From assembly GCF_004217335.1 (NCBI RefSeq), contig NZ_SHMP01000004.1, positions 496,001 through 560,000 on the forward strand: 64,000 nucleotides of DNA, written 5' to 3'. Under the pieces are notes generated by a model. It did not search any database. It saw only the letters and a list, made by a program, of their open reading frames with translations, and had not been told where the DNA came from. This document shows positions 35,626 through 43,370 of the stretch, one piece after another (positions within the stretch are counted from its first letter, which is position 1; each line of letters starts with the position of its first letter). Source of the stretch: Natrinema hispanicum. GTDB taxonomy: Archaea; Halobacteriota; Halobacteria; Halobacteriales; Natrialbaceae. The position numbers were made by a program, and so were the translations under genes.

Positions 35626-35817
35626 ATGATGGCCGAAACCGTTCACGACCGAATCGGGTCCGGACGTGACGAGCACACGACCGTACAGCTACCGACGACT
35701 GTTCTGAATCAGGGAGGGCGCTGGGCGATCGTGGCCAGCTGGCTGGCGTGGCTGCAGACGCGAGCCGGCGTCCGGTCGGCAACCGAGCGCCGCGAGGACT
35801 TGCTGACGAGCCCATGA
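35626..35817 (+). CDS. Small hypothetical protein coupled to a ferredoxin-like gene
   Basis: The 63-residue protein (MMAETVHDRIGSGRDEHTTVQLPTTV...) has one moderately hydrophobic helix (WAIVASWLAWLQTRAGV) and no domain I recognise. Its stop overlaps the ATG of the next gene as ATGA, which supports translation. The 210-base gap upstream (35413-35625), shared with the divergent Mrp operon, is AT-rich at its right end and probably holds both promoters. Confidence 0.5.
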   Translation: MMAETVHDRIGSGRDEHTTVQLPTTVLNQGGRWAIVASWLAWLQTRAGVRSATERREDLLTSP

Positions 35818-36146
35818 AAGAGCAAACGGATCACCAACGCGATCGTTTCGACGCCCACGTGTTCGTCTGTACCACTGACCGCGACGCCGAGTACGCGAGC
35901 TGTGGCGCGGCGGGAGCTAAAACGACCCTCGAGGCGGTCAAAGACTGGCTCCGCGAGCGAAACGCGTTCTGGACTGCGGTATCGGTCAGCGAAACCTCGT
36001 GTCTCGGGCTCTGTAGCGAGAACGGGACCGCGATGACGATTCAGCCGCGAAACGTCTGGTACTCGGACGTACAGCCGGGGGACGTACCGGACGTGCTCGA
36101 GTCGGCGTTCGGCCCGGACGCAGAACGTGTCTGCGACGAGCGCTGA
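35814..36146 (+). CDS. Thioredoxin-like (2Fe-2S) ferredoxin domain protein
   Basis: The 110-residue protein has the pattern of thioredoxin-fold 2Fe-2S ferredoxins: FDAHVFVCTTDR at the N terminus (first Cys), a second Cys in YASCGA, and the pair in SETSCLGLCSENG. A helix AKTTLEAVKDWLRE lies between. These proteins accept single electrons; in haloarchaea they often lie near cobalamin or CbiX-type genes, but none is present here. Confidence 0.75.
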   Translation: MKEQTDHQRDRFDAHVFVCTTDRDAEYASCGAAGAKTTLEAVKDWLRERNAFWTAVSVSETSCLGLCSENGTAMTIQPRNVWYSDVQPGDVPDVLESAFGPDAERVCDER

Positions 36147-36280
36147 GAACGACTCCGAATCGACCACGGTCGACGGATTGACACGGCCCGAAACGCAGGT
36201 CATCGTCCACCGTGACGACGACCCTCCGAATCGCTTCAGTTTCGTGGAGGTACCCCCACACAGCTGTAGCTGTCTGGAGG

Positions 36281-36448
36281 CTATCGGAGCTGAATTTCGG
36301 CGACGTCCGTCGATCCGCACAGCGGACAGACAGTGTCGCGTTTCGAGAGCGTCTTGCCACACCGACGACACTCGTAGTGGATGGGCGGTTGCTCGGTCGA
36401 GTCGCGACCGATCCCGATGACGCTGAATAGTCCATCAAAGGAGGACAT
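36281..36448 (-). CDS. 55-residue zinc-ribbon protein
   Basis: On the minus strand the frame reads MSSFDGLFSVIGIGRDSTEQ and then HYECRRCGKTLSKRD followed by CPLCGSTDVAEIQLR, ending at TAG. Two CxxC pairs make a rubredoxin-like zinc ribbon. A similar protein lies at 55521-55727 (MSLSTLLSDLFSGSDTG... with CRHCG and CPTCDSD), so these are two members of a small haloarchaeal zinc-ribbon family. Confidence 0.7.
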   Translation of the reverse strand: MSSFDGLFSVIGIGRDSTEQPPIHYECRRCGKTLSKRDTVCPLCGSTDVAEIQLR

Positions 36449-36656
36449 TCGTGATTTCGAATGAATTTCGAGAGTGTTCTGGCAAATACTTTGTGGATAT
36501 TTGTTTATTTTACCGTTCTAGAACTAGACATTTGTCTTCCGATTTTGGATATTACCATTGTCTGTCGTGTGTCAATAGCCGTTCACGGCTGTTCGTCGTG
36601 ACACACTCTCGAGCGCTTCGAGACGTTTACCTATGGGCCGTTCCCACGTGGGGGCA

Positions 36657-37727
36657 ATGACATTGTACTCTCGGGTTCGCCCCCTCGCGTTCAAGCTGCC
36701 GGCCGAGACGGCCCACGAGCTTGGCAAGCGGACGCTCCGGACAGTCCAGTCGACGTGGCCGACGCGGCGGGCGCTTTCGTATGCCTATCAGTACGAGGAC
36801 CCTGCTCTCGAGGTCGATTTGTTCGACACGACGTTCCCGAATCCGGTCGGCATCGCCGCCGGGTTCGACAAGAACGCAGAAGTGACACACGCCCTCGCCG
36901 CGCTTGGCTTTGGCTTCGTCGAGATCGGCACCGTCACGCCGTACGCACAGACGGGTAACGACCGCCCCCGGCTGTTCCGCCTGCGCGAGGATCGGGCAAT
37001 GGTCAACCGGATGGGCTTCAACGGACAGGGAATGGAAGCGGTTAAATCTCGCCTCGAAGCCGACGGCACCCCCGAGATTCCGCTCGGCGTCAACGTCGGG
37101 AAAATGAACTCCTCGAGCGAACGCGAGGCGATCGAGGATTATCGGCGTGTCTTCGACCGGCTCTCGCCGTTTGCCGACTACGTCGTCGTCAACGTCTCCT
37201 GTCCGAACACGCCCGAGGAGTTCGACGAGGGCTCGCCGGACCACTTGCGAGCGATCTTCGAGACGCTCGAGGCCGAAAACGACGCGGACGTCCCGCTGCT
37301 GGTGAAGATCGGGCCAGACTCACCCACAGACTCCGTCTTCGATCTCGTCGACATCGTCCAGGAGTTCGGCCTCGACGGTATCGTCGCGACGAACACCACG
37401 ACGAGTCGCGACGGGCTCGTCTCGGCCAACAAACAGGAGTGGGGCGGACTCAGCGGGAAGCCGCTGGAACGTCGCTCGACGGCCATGATCCGGTCGATCG
37501 CGGACTATACCGACGGCGAGGTGCCGATTATCGGCGTCGGCGGCGTCGACTCGGCCGCCAGCGCATACGCCAAGATCCGTGCGGGTGCCTCGCTCGTCCA
37601 GCTCTATACCGGATTCGTCTATCAGGGGCCGTCGACGGCAAAACAGATTAATCAGGGACTCGTCGAGTTGCTCGAGCGCGACGGCTTTTCGTCGGTCGAA
37701 GACGCGGTGGGTGCAGGCCTCGAGTGA
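36657..37727 (+). CDS. pyrD: Dihydroorotate dehydrogenase, quinone-dependent (class 2)
   Basis: The 356-residue protein oxidises dihydroorotate to orotate in pyrimidine synthesis, passing electrons to the quinone pool. It begins MTLYSRVRPLAFKLPAETAHELGKRTL, the amphipathic helical extension that docks class 2 enzymes on the membrane. The FMN barrel follows, with NPVGIAAGFDKNAE, RMGFNGQG, NVSCPNTP (catalytic Ser in the class 2 pattern), KIGPD, ATNTT, GGLSGKPL and GVGGVDSAASAYAKIRAGASLVQLYTG. GTTTACCTATG about 25-35 bases upstream fits a leaderless start. Its pathway partner pyrC lies at 39537. Confidence 0.95.
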   Translation: MTLYSRVRPLAFKLPAETAHELGKRTLRTVQSTWPTRRALSYAYQYEDPALEVDLFDTTFPNPVGIAAGFDKNAEVTHALAALGFGFVEIGTVTPYAQTGNDRPRLFRLREDRAMVNRMGFNGQGMEAVKSRLEADGTPEIPLGVNVGKMNSSSEREAIEDYRRVFDRLSPFADYVVVNVSCPNTPEEFDEGSPDHLRAIFETLEAENDADVPLLVKIGPDSPTDSVFDLVDIVQEFGLDGIVATNTTTSRDGLVSANKQEWGGLSGKPLERRSTAMIRSIADYTDGEVPIIGVGGVDSAASAYAKIRAGASLVQLYTGFVYQGPSTAKQINQGLVELLERDGFSSVEDAVGAGLE

Positions 37728-37793
37728 CTCACCCACTGCGTTCGTCACGGCCTCTGTCTTGACCGCGATCTTGATCGGTTCCGACCGCTTTCG

Positions 37794-39053
37794 TTATTCT
37801 TCTGGACAGTGCACGCGGAACCAGCAGATCTCTGCTTTCTTCTTCGGCTTTCCATCCATGGCACTCGTGATTGTGGCACAATATTGGCCGTCAACTTTCT
37901 CGGCGAGAACCGGCTCTTGTTCCTTACAGTCATCGAAGCAACCACACGAACCGTGCTTGCCACCGTGTTTACCGTCGTGCTTACCACCGTGTTTACCGCC
38001 GTGCTTGCCACCGTGTTTGCCACCGTGCTCGCCGTGGCCCCCGAAGAACTGATCGAACATGTTCTCGTGCTTCATGTGGCCTTTCTTGTCGTTCCAACCC
38101 TTCCAGCCTTTCCAGCCCTTCCAGCCCTTCCAGCCATCTTTGCCTTTCCCGCCTTTCTTGCGGGTGGCATAGCTGACAACAAATGGGAAGGGTGCACAGA
38201 TCGTTACTTCTTTTTGATCTCCCTTGATGGTGAATACGTCCGGATCGACTTCGTCCCCAATATCATCATAGGTATCTGGCCACCACTCGCCGTACTTGTA
38301 CTTGTACGCGATGTTGAGTCCGTCAGGACACTTCGGCATCGGTTTCGGGCATTGAATATCGACCATTTCGGCGTATAACACCGTGCCCTTGTACGTAATA
38401 ACGACAGCCGTGATATCTCGATCTCCAGGCAGCGTAACGTGCGCGGTGCCGTCGGCCCCAACAGTGGGTTCGTACGTTTTCTCTCCGTCCCCGAATGTAA
38501 CCTTCACAGTGAGCGTATCACCACTGGGAATATTCGAAGTATTGATGGCTATTTTTTTACACGTGATGGTTACTTTGTCAACCGTCGGAACGTCCTCGCC
38601 GTCACACGAGTAGAACGTTGCGTTGCTGATATCCTGTGATCCTTCCGGCAAGCACCATGTAACATTGCCTTCCGCATCTTGGGGCACGTCCGCCCGAAAA
38701 CAGTTCTGTCCGGCTTTCAGCGTCAGATAGTCGGCATCCTCCGGAATGGCCGCTGCCGGGAGCGTAAAGCAGGTCCCGGTGAGACCGGTGTACAAGGCAA
38801 CCGCAGTTGGTTCAGTCTCGCACACAGCGCGCACGCAGTTGATACATTGTCCTGCCTGCCCACCTGGAGGGTCCTCCGGTGGTGTGCTAGCTTCCCCACA
38901 GAACTCTGCTTCGACTTCGATACCGTCTCCATTCTGTGCAGTGGTTGTCGCCGGGAAGCCACCGAGTGCAGCGAGGCTTATGCTCCCTGCGGTGATTCGT
39001 TTTAAATACCGTCTGCGATTAACACTACGACACTCCTGGTTGTCTTCTCTCAT
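37794..39053 (-). CDS. Secreted cysteine-rich protein with KGW and GGKH tandem repeats
   Basis: From the ATG at 39053 the 419-residue product has a twin-arginine-like signal (NRRRYLKRITAGSISLAALGG, residues about 11-31) and a mature part with about 18 cysteines, many in CxxC or Cx-few spacing. Middle beta-rich regions (about residues 130-260) resemble no family I know. Two low-complexity repeats follow: GWK repeated four times near residue 310 and GGKH-type units repeated six times near residues 340-365. The rest (CGCFDDCKEQEPV...CWFRVHCPEE) is again Cys-rich. The repeats are basic, against the acidic norm of haloarchaea. A CTATAACAATA box lies about 30 bases before the start. Confidence 0.75.
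   Translation of the reverse strand: MREDNQECRSVNRRRYLKRITAGSISLAALGGFPATTTAQNGDGIEVEAEFCGEASTPPEDPPGGQAGQCINCVRAVCETEPTAVALYTGLTGTCFTLPAAAIPEDADYLTLKAGQNCFRADVPQDAEGNVTWCLPEGSQDISNATFYSCDGEDVPTVDKVTITCKKIAINTSNIPSGDTLTVKVTFGDGEKTYEPTVGADGTAHVTLPGDRDITAVVITYKGTVLYAEMVDIQCPKPMPKCPDGLNIAYKYKYGEWWPDTYDDIGDEVDPDVFTIKGDQKEVTICAPFPFVVSYATRKKGGKGKDGWKGWKGWKGWKGWNDKKGHMKHENMFDQFFGGHGEHGGKHGGKHGGKHGGKHDGKHGGKHGSCGCFDDCKEQEPVLAEKVDGQYCATITSAMDGKPKKKAEICWFRVHCPEE
37951..38140 (-). repeat. Short tandem repeats encoding GGKH and KGW units
   Basis: Two microsatellite-like tracts lie inside the cysteine-rich gene. At 37951-38040 imperfect 12-base units (GCCACCGTG plus TTT or CTT) encode Gly-Gly-Lys-His repeats. 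At 38092-38140 nine-base TTCCAGCCC-type units encode Lys-Gly-Trp repeats. Wobble differences between units show the repeats are maintained at the protein level. Confidence 0.8.
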
Positions 39054-39536
39054 AGTCCAGATAGTGTCGCAACCTGTCACAGTATTGTTATAGAGGTCCT
39101 GTATCCTGTTTTGTAGAGTAGCACGTAACTACTATCCGACGTTATCTACGCCTAGAAGTAATCTCTCAGGTTCTAGTATGCGCTACAGTACTACGGAGAT
39201 AATCACGGAGAAGAAGCATCAACTCGACCGAATTTGATCGATTGCTTGCGTCGTATGTTTTCAGTCACAATAATAGCTACTGGCCATCGCTTCAATCCGG
39301 ATATCCCGGCGGCCCTGCGGCCCTAATATCAATAATTCTAGTTGTTGGTGTAGATCAGTCCTGAACATTGGAAGTAAGCGGATACTCTCGGTGACGTTCA
39401 GGGGGAACAAATAATCGGCTAGACGCTCAGTAAAGCGCCCGCATCGGTAACTACAACACGCAATCGGACGCAGCCATCGGGTTCACTCGACGCGAAAATC
39501 GAAACTCGCTCCGAAGATGGTGACTCGAGGCGGTAG
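39054..39536. other. AT-rich intergenic region
   Basis: About 480 bases between two minus-strand genes hold no convincing coding frame. The right-hand end near 39054-39100 carries the promoter of the cysteine-rich gene. The remainder has many A/T runs and a GGCGGCCCTGCGGCCC stretch at about 39310, and looks like untranslated or decayed sequence. Confidence 0.5.
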
Positions 39537-40913
39537 CTACTCGGTATCGATGTCGACACGCGTGCCCATAGCCTGATTCGCCGACGACAGTCGCCGTCCT
39601 CGTAGACGACCTTCGCCGCGGACGACCGTCGTGACCTGTCTTGCCGGTGAAGGACTCGCCCTCGAACGGCGTCACGCAGTTTTTCGAGTGCAGGGTGTCG
39701 CGATCTTCGAGCGTCCACTCTCGATCTGGGTCGACAATTGTGAAGTCCGCGTCGGTAGCCGACCTGCAGCTGAGCCCTTCTGTGGATACATGCCCCAGAC
39801 CTGTGCGGGACGCGTCGAGTGGCGACGGACCCACTCCTCGAGCGTGAACCGGCCCTCGTCGACGAAGGTGAGCATGGCGGGGACTTCGGTCTCGAGGCCG
39901 ACGAAGCCCGAAATCGCGTCCCAGGTGTTGCCGAATGGATCGTCGACTTTCTTCTCGTCTGGCGTGTGAGGTGCGTGGTCGGTAGCGATGGTGTCGATCG
40001 CGCCCTCCTCGAGTGCGTTCCAGAGTCGGGCCTGCTCGTCGGCGTCCCGGATTGGTGGCTGGACACGGGCGACGTTGCCCTTCTCGCGCATGACCTCCTC
40101 GGTGAACCAGAGGTAGTGGGGACAGGTCTCGGCGGTCACGTCGACACCGCGGGCTTTCCCCCGGGCGACGGCCTCGGCTGCCGACCCCGAGGAGACGTGG
40201 AACATGTGGATCTTGGCATCAGTCTCCTCGGCGAAGGTGAGCATCCGCTCGACGGCTTCCTGTTCGGCGATCACGGGGCGGGAGTGGGAGTGGTCGATCG
40301 GCTCGTTTCTGCCTTCGGCCTGGAACCGTTCGGTGTAGTGGTCGATAATCTCGCCGTTTTCCTCGTGGAAGCCCAGCCGTTTGCCCGTCTCGCCGATGCG
40401 TTCCATCGCCTCGAGAATCTCGCCGTCGTTCGGCGGCGGCACGTCGCCGACGGTCGAGCCGAGGAAAATCTTGAAGCCGAGTGCGCCGGCTTCGTCGATT
40501 GCCGGAATCTGCTCGATGTTTTCGGAGGTGACGACGGCGTAGCTCTGAAAGTCGACGTGGGCCGACGCCTCGCCGCGCTCGAACTTGAGCTCGAGGTGGT
40601 CGGGCCGGTCGATGACGGGGTCCGTGTTGGGCATCCCGACGACGGTCGTCACGCCGCCGGCAGCAGCCGCTCGCGTCGCGGACTCCCAGTCTTCCTTGTA
40701 CTCGAGGCCGGGCTCGCGGTTGTGGATGTGGCCATCGATGATACCGGGGACGAGCACGTTTCCGTCGGCATCGACGACGCGGTCGGCGTCGGGGAGCCGA
40801 TCGCTGCGGCCGACGGCGACGATGGTGCCGTCCTCGACTGCAACGCCCCCGTTGGGGGTTCGCCCCGCGGGCGTCACGACGGTACAGTTGCGCACGACGA
40901 GATCGACAGTCAT
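39537..40913 (-). CDS. pyrC: Dihydroorotase (C terminus scrambled by insertions)
   Basis: The protein starts MTVDLVVRNCTVVTPAGRTP and carries the metal-binding motifs of dihydroorotases/hydantoinases: DGHIHNREPG (HxH), GFKIFLGST (carbamylated lysine region), HEENGE, HVSSG and ATDHAPHTP (catalytic Asp). It closes the ring in pyrimidine synthesis before pyrD acts. From codon MYPQKGS onward six single-base insertions between 39564 and 39771 move the frame repeatedly. Removing them yields LQVGTDADFTIVDPDREW...HSKNCVTPFEGESFTGK...VVYEDGDVVGESGYGTRVDIDTE with a stop at 39537. Read literally, the frame ends at 39672 with an unrelated tail. Confidence 0.88.
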
Positions 40914-41187
40914 TGCTCTGGGGTTGCCGAGGGCCGCGCATATAGCTTCCCCAAACGGCTCGCGGTACTGGATGGACCGGATGCCGACACAGTTTGTCGG
41001 CTCGCCTCGTTTGCGTTCGCACGGGCGACAGCACACGAGGAACACGGGAGGCACTCGAGTCAGTTCCCGCGCCCACCGCACACTGGCGACGAACGAGCCT
41101 GTAGGCAGTGCCTTCCACGGGATACTGACCGCAGAGACAGGGGTACGAGTCGGATACTAAACAGCGAGGGACTGGTAGCGAGACGGG

Positions 41188-42174
41188 ATGGACTCGCCAG
41201 CGATTCGCGACCGAACAGTGCTCGTGACCGGCGGTGCGGGCTTTATCGGCAGCCATCTCGTCGATGCGCTCCACCCGCACAACGAGGTCAGGGTCCTCGA
41301 TACCTTCACGACGGGCGACCGGGCCTACCTCCCAGAGGGCGTGACGGTGATCGACGGCGACGTTCGCGACCCGATCGCCGTCCAAGAGGCTGCCCGCGGC
41401 GTCGACATCATCTTTCACCACGCCGCGCTCGTCAGCGTCTCCCAGAGCGTCGACGCGCCCCGACAGAGCAACGAAACCAATCTCGAGGCGAGCCTGCTAC
41501 TCTTAGAGCAGGCCCGCCAGGAAGATGCGCGGGTCGTCGTCGCCTCGAGCGCGGCGGTCTACGGCCACCCTGACGAACTTCCGGTCTCGGAGACGGCACG
41601 GACGAACCCGACCTCGCCGTATGGGGTCCAGAAGCTCGCACTCGACCAGTACGCGCGCCTCTACGAGGAACTGTACGGACTGGAAACCGTCGCGTTTCGG
41701 TATTTCAACGTCTACGGACCGCGCCAGCAGGGCCCCTACAGCGGCGTCATCTCGACGTTTCTCGAGCAGGCGCGGGCAGGTGAGCCGATCACGATCGAGG
41801 GAGACGGCCAGCAGAGTCGTGACTTCGTCCACGTCAGCGACGTCATCCGGGCGAACCTGCGGGCGGCGACGACCGATGCGGTCGGCGAAGCGTACAACAT
41901 CGGCACGGGCCAGCGAACGACAATCGAGGAGTTGGCCGAGACGATCCGCGATGCAACGGGGTCCTCGTCACCGATCGTCCACCGCGAACCCCGCCCCGGT
42001 GACATCAGACACAGCGGCGCAGACACGTCGAAAGCGAGCCGCGACCTCGGATTCGAGACGCGAATCAGCCTCGAGTCGGGGATTCGGTCGCTGGTCGGAG
42101 AGGGGGCGGCGACGCTGCCCGACGAGGATACTGGTCCCGTCCAAGAACGTCAGGGAAGCGGGTCGTTTAGCTGA
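41188..42174 (+). CDS. UDP-glucose 4-epimerase-like NAD-dependent epimerase
   Basis: The 328-residue protein is an extended SDR: VTGGAGFIGSHLVDAL at residues 13-28 binds NAD, YGVQK supplies the YxxxK pair, with S in VASSAAVYGHPD. FRYFNVYGPRQ, VHVSDVIRANL and YNIGTGQRTTIEELAETI are typical of nucleotide-sugar 4-epimerases and dTDP-glucose dehydratase relatives. It probably interconverts UDP-sugars for glycan synthesis, linked in theme to the cluster after 50 kb. Confidence 0.88.
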   Translation: MDSPAIRDRTVLVTGGAGFIGSHLVDALHPHNEVRVLDTFTTGDRAYLPEGVTVIDGDVRDPIAVQEAARGVDIIFHHAALVSVSQSVDAPRQSNETNLEASLLLLEQARQEDARVVVASSAAVYGHPDELPVSETARTNPTSPYGVQKLALDQYARLYEELYGLETVAFRYFNVYGPRQQGPYSGVISTFLEQARAGEPITIEGDGQQSRDFVHVSDVIRANLRAATTDAVGEAYNIGTGQRTTIEELAETIRDATGSSSPIVHREPRPGDIRHSGADTSKASRDLGFETRISLESGIRSLVGEGAATLPDEDTGPVQERQGSGSFS

Positions 42175-42601
42175 GCTCGATCCGGTGGGATCGGTACGAC
42201 GGGGGTTGAATCGCGTCGGTGTGTCGAACACGAAATCGATGGGTGACGTCAGAACCGGCCGAGACGCGGGACTCGTCGCGTCGTGTTTGATTCGGAGAGA
42301 GTCTCACCAACGTTTTTTTACTCCGGTAATCCGGGGCAAATCCGCACTAACCGTCCCAAACGTCCGGTCTAGTTTATTCGATCCGTTGAACAAAGGCGGC
42401 CTATCCCATGATTGGTGACTGTTTCGGCCGGGCGCTCACGAGTCGCGTCGACAGCGCCGCAGTCGAAGTGACTGGCCAGCGACGACGGCTCGGTATCGGT
42501 CGGTCGAGTGGAATTCACGGACGGAAAGAGATACAGATAGAATACTAACAGCATATGGGCTATAAAAAAGGATTTGTAGAGTGGTCACGACCGTACAGGA
42601 C
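42175..42601. other. Intergenic region with a TATA box for the downstream gene
   Basis: No coding frame of interest is seen in these 427 bases. GGCTATAAAAAAGG at about 42557-42570 is a strong TATA box for the transcript that starts just before 42602. The interval 42310-42380 is locally AT-rich. Confidence 0.5.
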
Positions 42602-42637
42602 ATGAACGAGGCGAATACGGATTTGCTACAGCCATGA
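42602..42637 (+). CDS. Possible 11-residue leader peptide
   Basis: ATG at 42602 opens MNEANTDLLQP and its TGA overlaps the downstream ATG as ATGA. It sits at the right distance from the TATA box to be near the transcript start. A coupling or attenuation role is possible; chance occurrence is equally possible at this length. Confidence 0.2.
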   Translation: MNEANTDLLQP

Positions 42638-43134
42638 GCATCTATCAATTGGTTGCCGCGTCCACCGCAGCGTTCGTTCCGTCGATCAGTAACGCGATCG
42701 TCGGTGTGGCGGGCGCAGGCTCGCGATCCGGGTTCGCACCGTGGTCGGTTCGGCCGCTCCAACTCGATGGAGGTGCCCACCTCGCCGCACTCATCGGCAT
42801 GCTCGCGCTTGCGCTTCTTGGAGTGGTGCTCATCGCACGAAACCGATACGGGAACGCAGCCTCGCTCACATCCGATGCGGAAACAGACCACGAGGAGTTT
42901 CTGACAGATCAAGAGCGTGTTCAGCAACTCCTCCAGGAAAACGGCGGCCGAATGAAGCAGTCGAACATCGTAGACTCCGTCGACTGGTCGAAAGCGAAGG
43001 TCAGCCGACTGCTTGCCGACCTCGAGGCGGACGATCAGGTCACGAAACTGCGTCTCGGGCGGGAAAATCTGGTTTGTCTGCCGGGTCACGAACCGACAGC
43101 GTCGAAATCGTCCGAACAGCCTCATGACGACTAG
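42634..43134 (+). CDS. Membrane-anchored winged-helix regulator
   Basis: The 166-residue protein has a weak N-terminal hydrophobic stretch, a transmembrane helix at about residues 48-68 (AHLAALIGMLALALLGVVLIA) and a C-terminal winged-helix domain (LTDQERVQQLLQENGGRMKQSNIVDSVDWSKAKVSRLLADLEADDQVTKLRLGRENLVCLPG). This is the usual layout of haloarchaeal membrane-tethered HTH proteins (DUF7343-like). It may relay an envelope signal to DNA and could act on the surface protein gene that follows. Confidence 0.78.
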   Translation: MSIYQLVAASTAAFVPSISNAIVGVAGAGSRSGFAPWSVRPLQLDGGAHLAALIGMLALALLGVVLIARNRYGNAASLTSDAETDHEEFLTDQERVQQLLQENGGRMKQSNIVDSVDWSKAKVSRLLADLEADDQVTKLRLGRENLVCLPGHEPTASKSSEQPHDD

Positions 43135-43139
43135 TGGTT

Positions 43140-43208
43140 CGTCACGCCTGCGTTGCGGGTCGAACCGATCGCGGTTCGCTGGGTCGACTCGCACGTCGAC
43201 GCGTGACG
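43140..43208. terminator. Inverted repeat after the membrane HTH gene
   Basis: CGTCACGC (43140-43147) is perfectly complementary to GCGTGACG (43201-43208), and an inner CGAACC/GGTTCG stem is nested inside. It begins five bases after the stop codon, so it may stabilise or end the transcript. Confidence 0.4.
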
Positions 43209-43370
43209 GAGTACTAGCGGGGACCGTTCCTATCAACAATCGTTGTTTTCCGTGAGCGAAGCTGCCACTGCGTACACGCCCGCTGAGTCGTAGTATCCGA
43301 TTTCTCAGCGTAATGGTTCTGCCAGTTTATCCGCTGTACGAACGACGGGGAAGATGCCTTTACGGCAACC

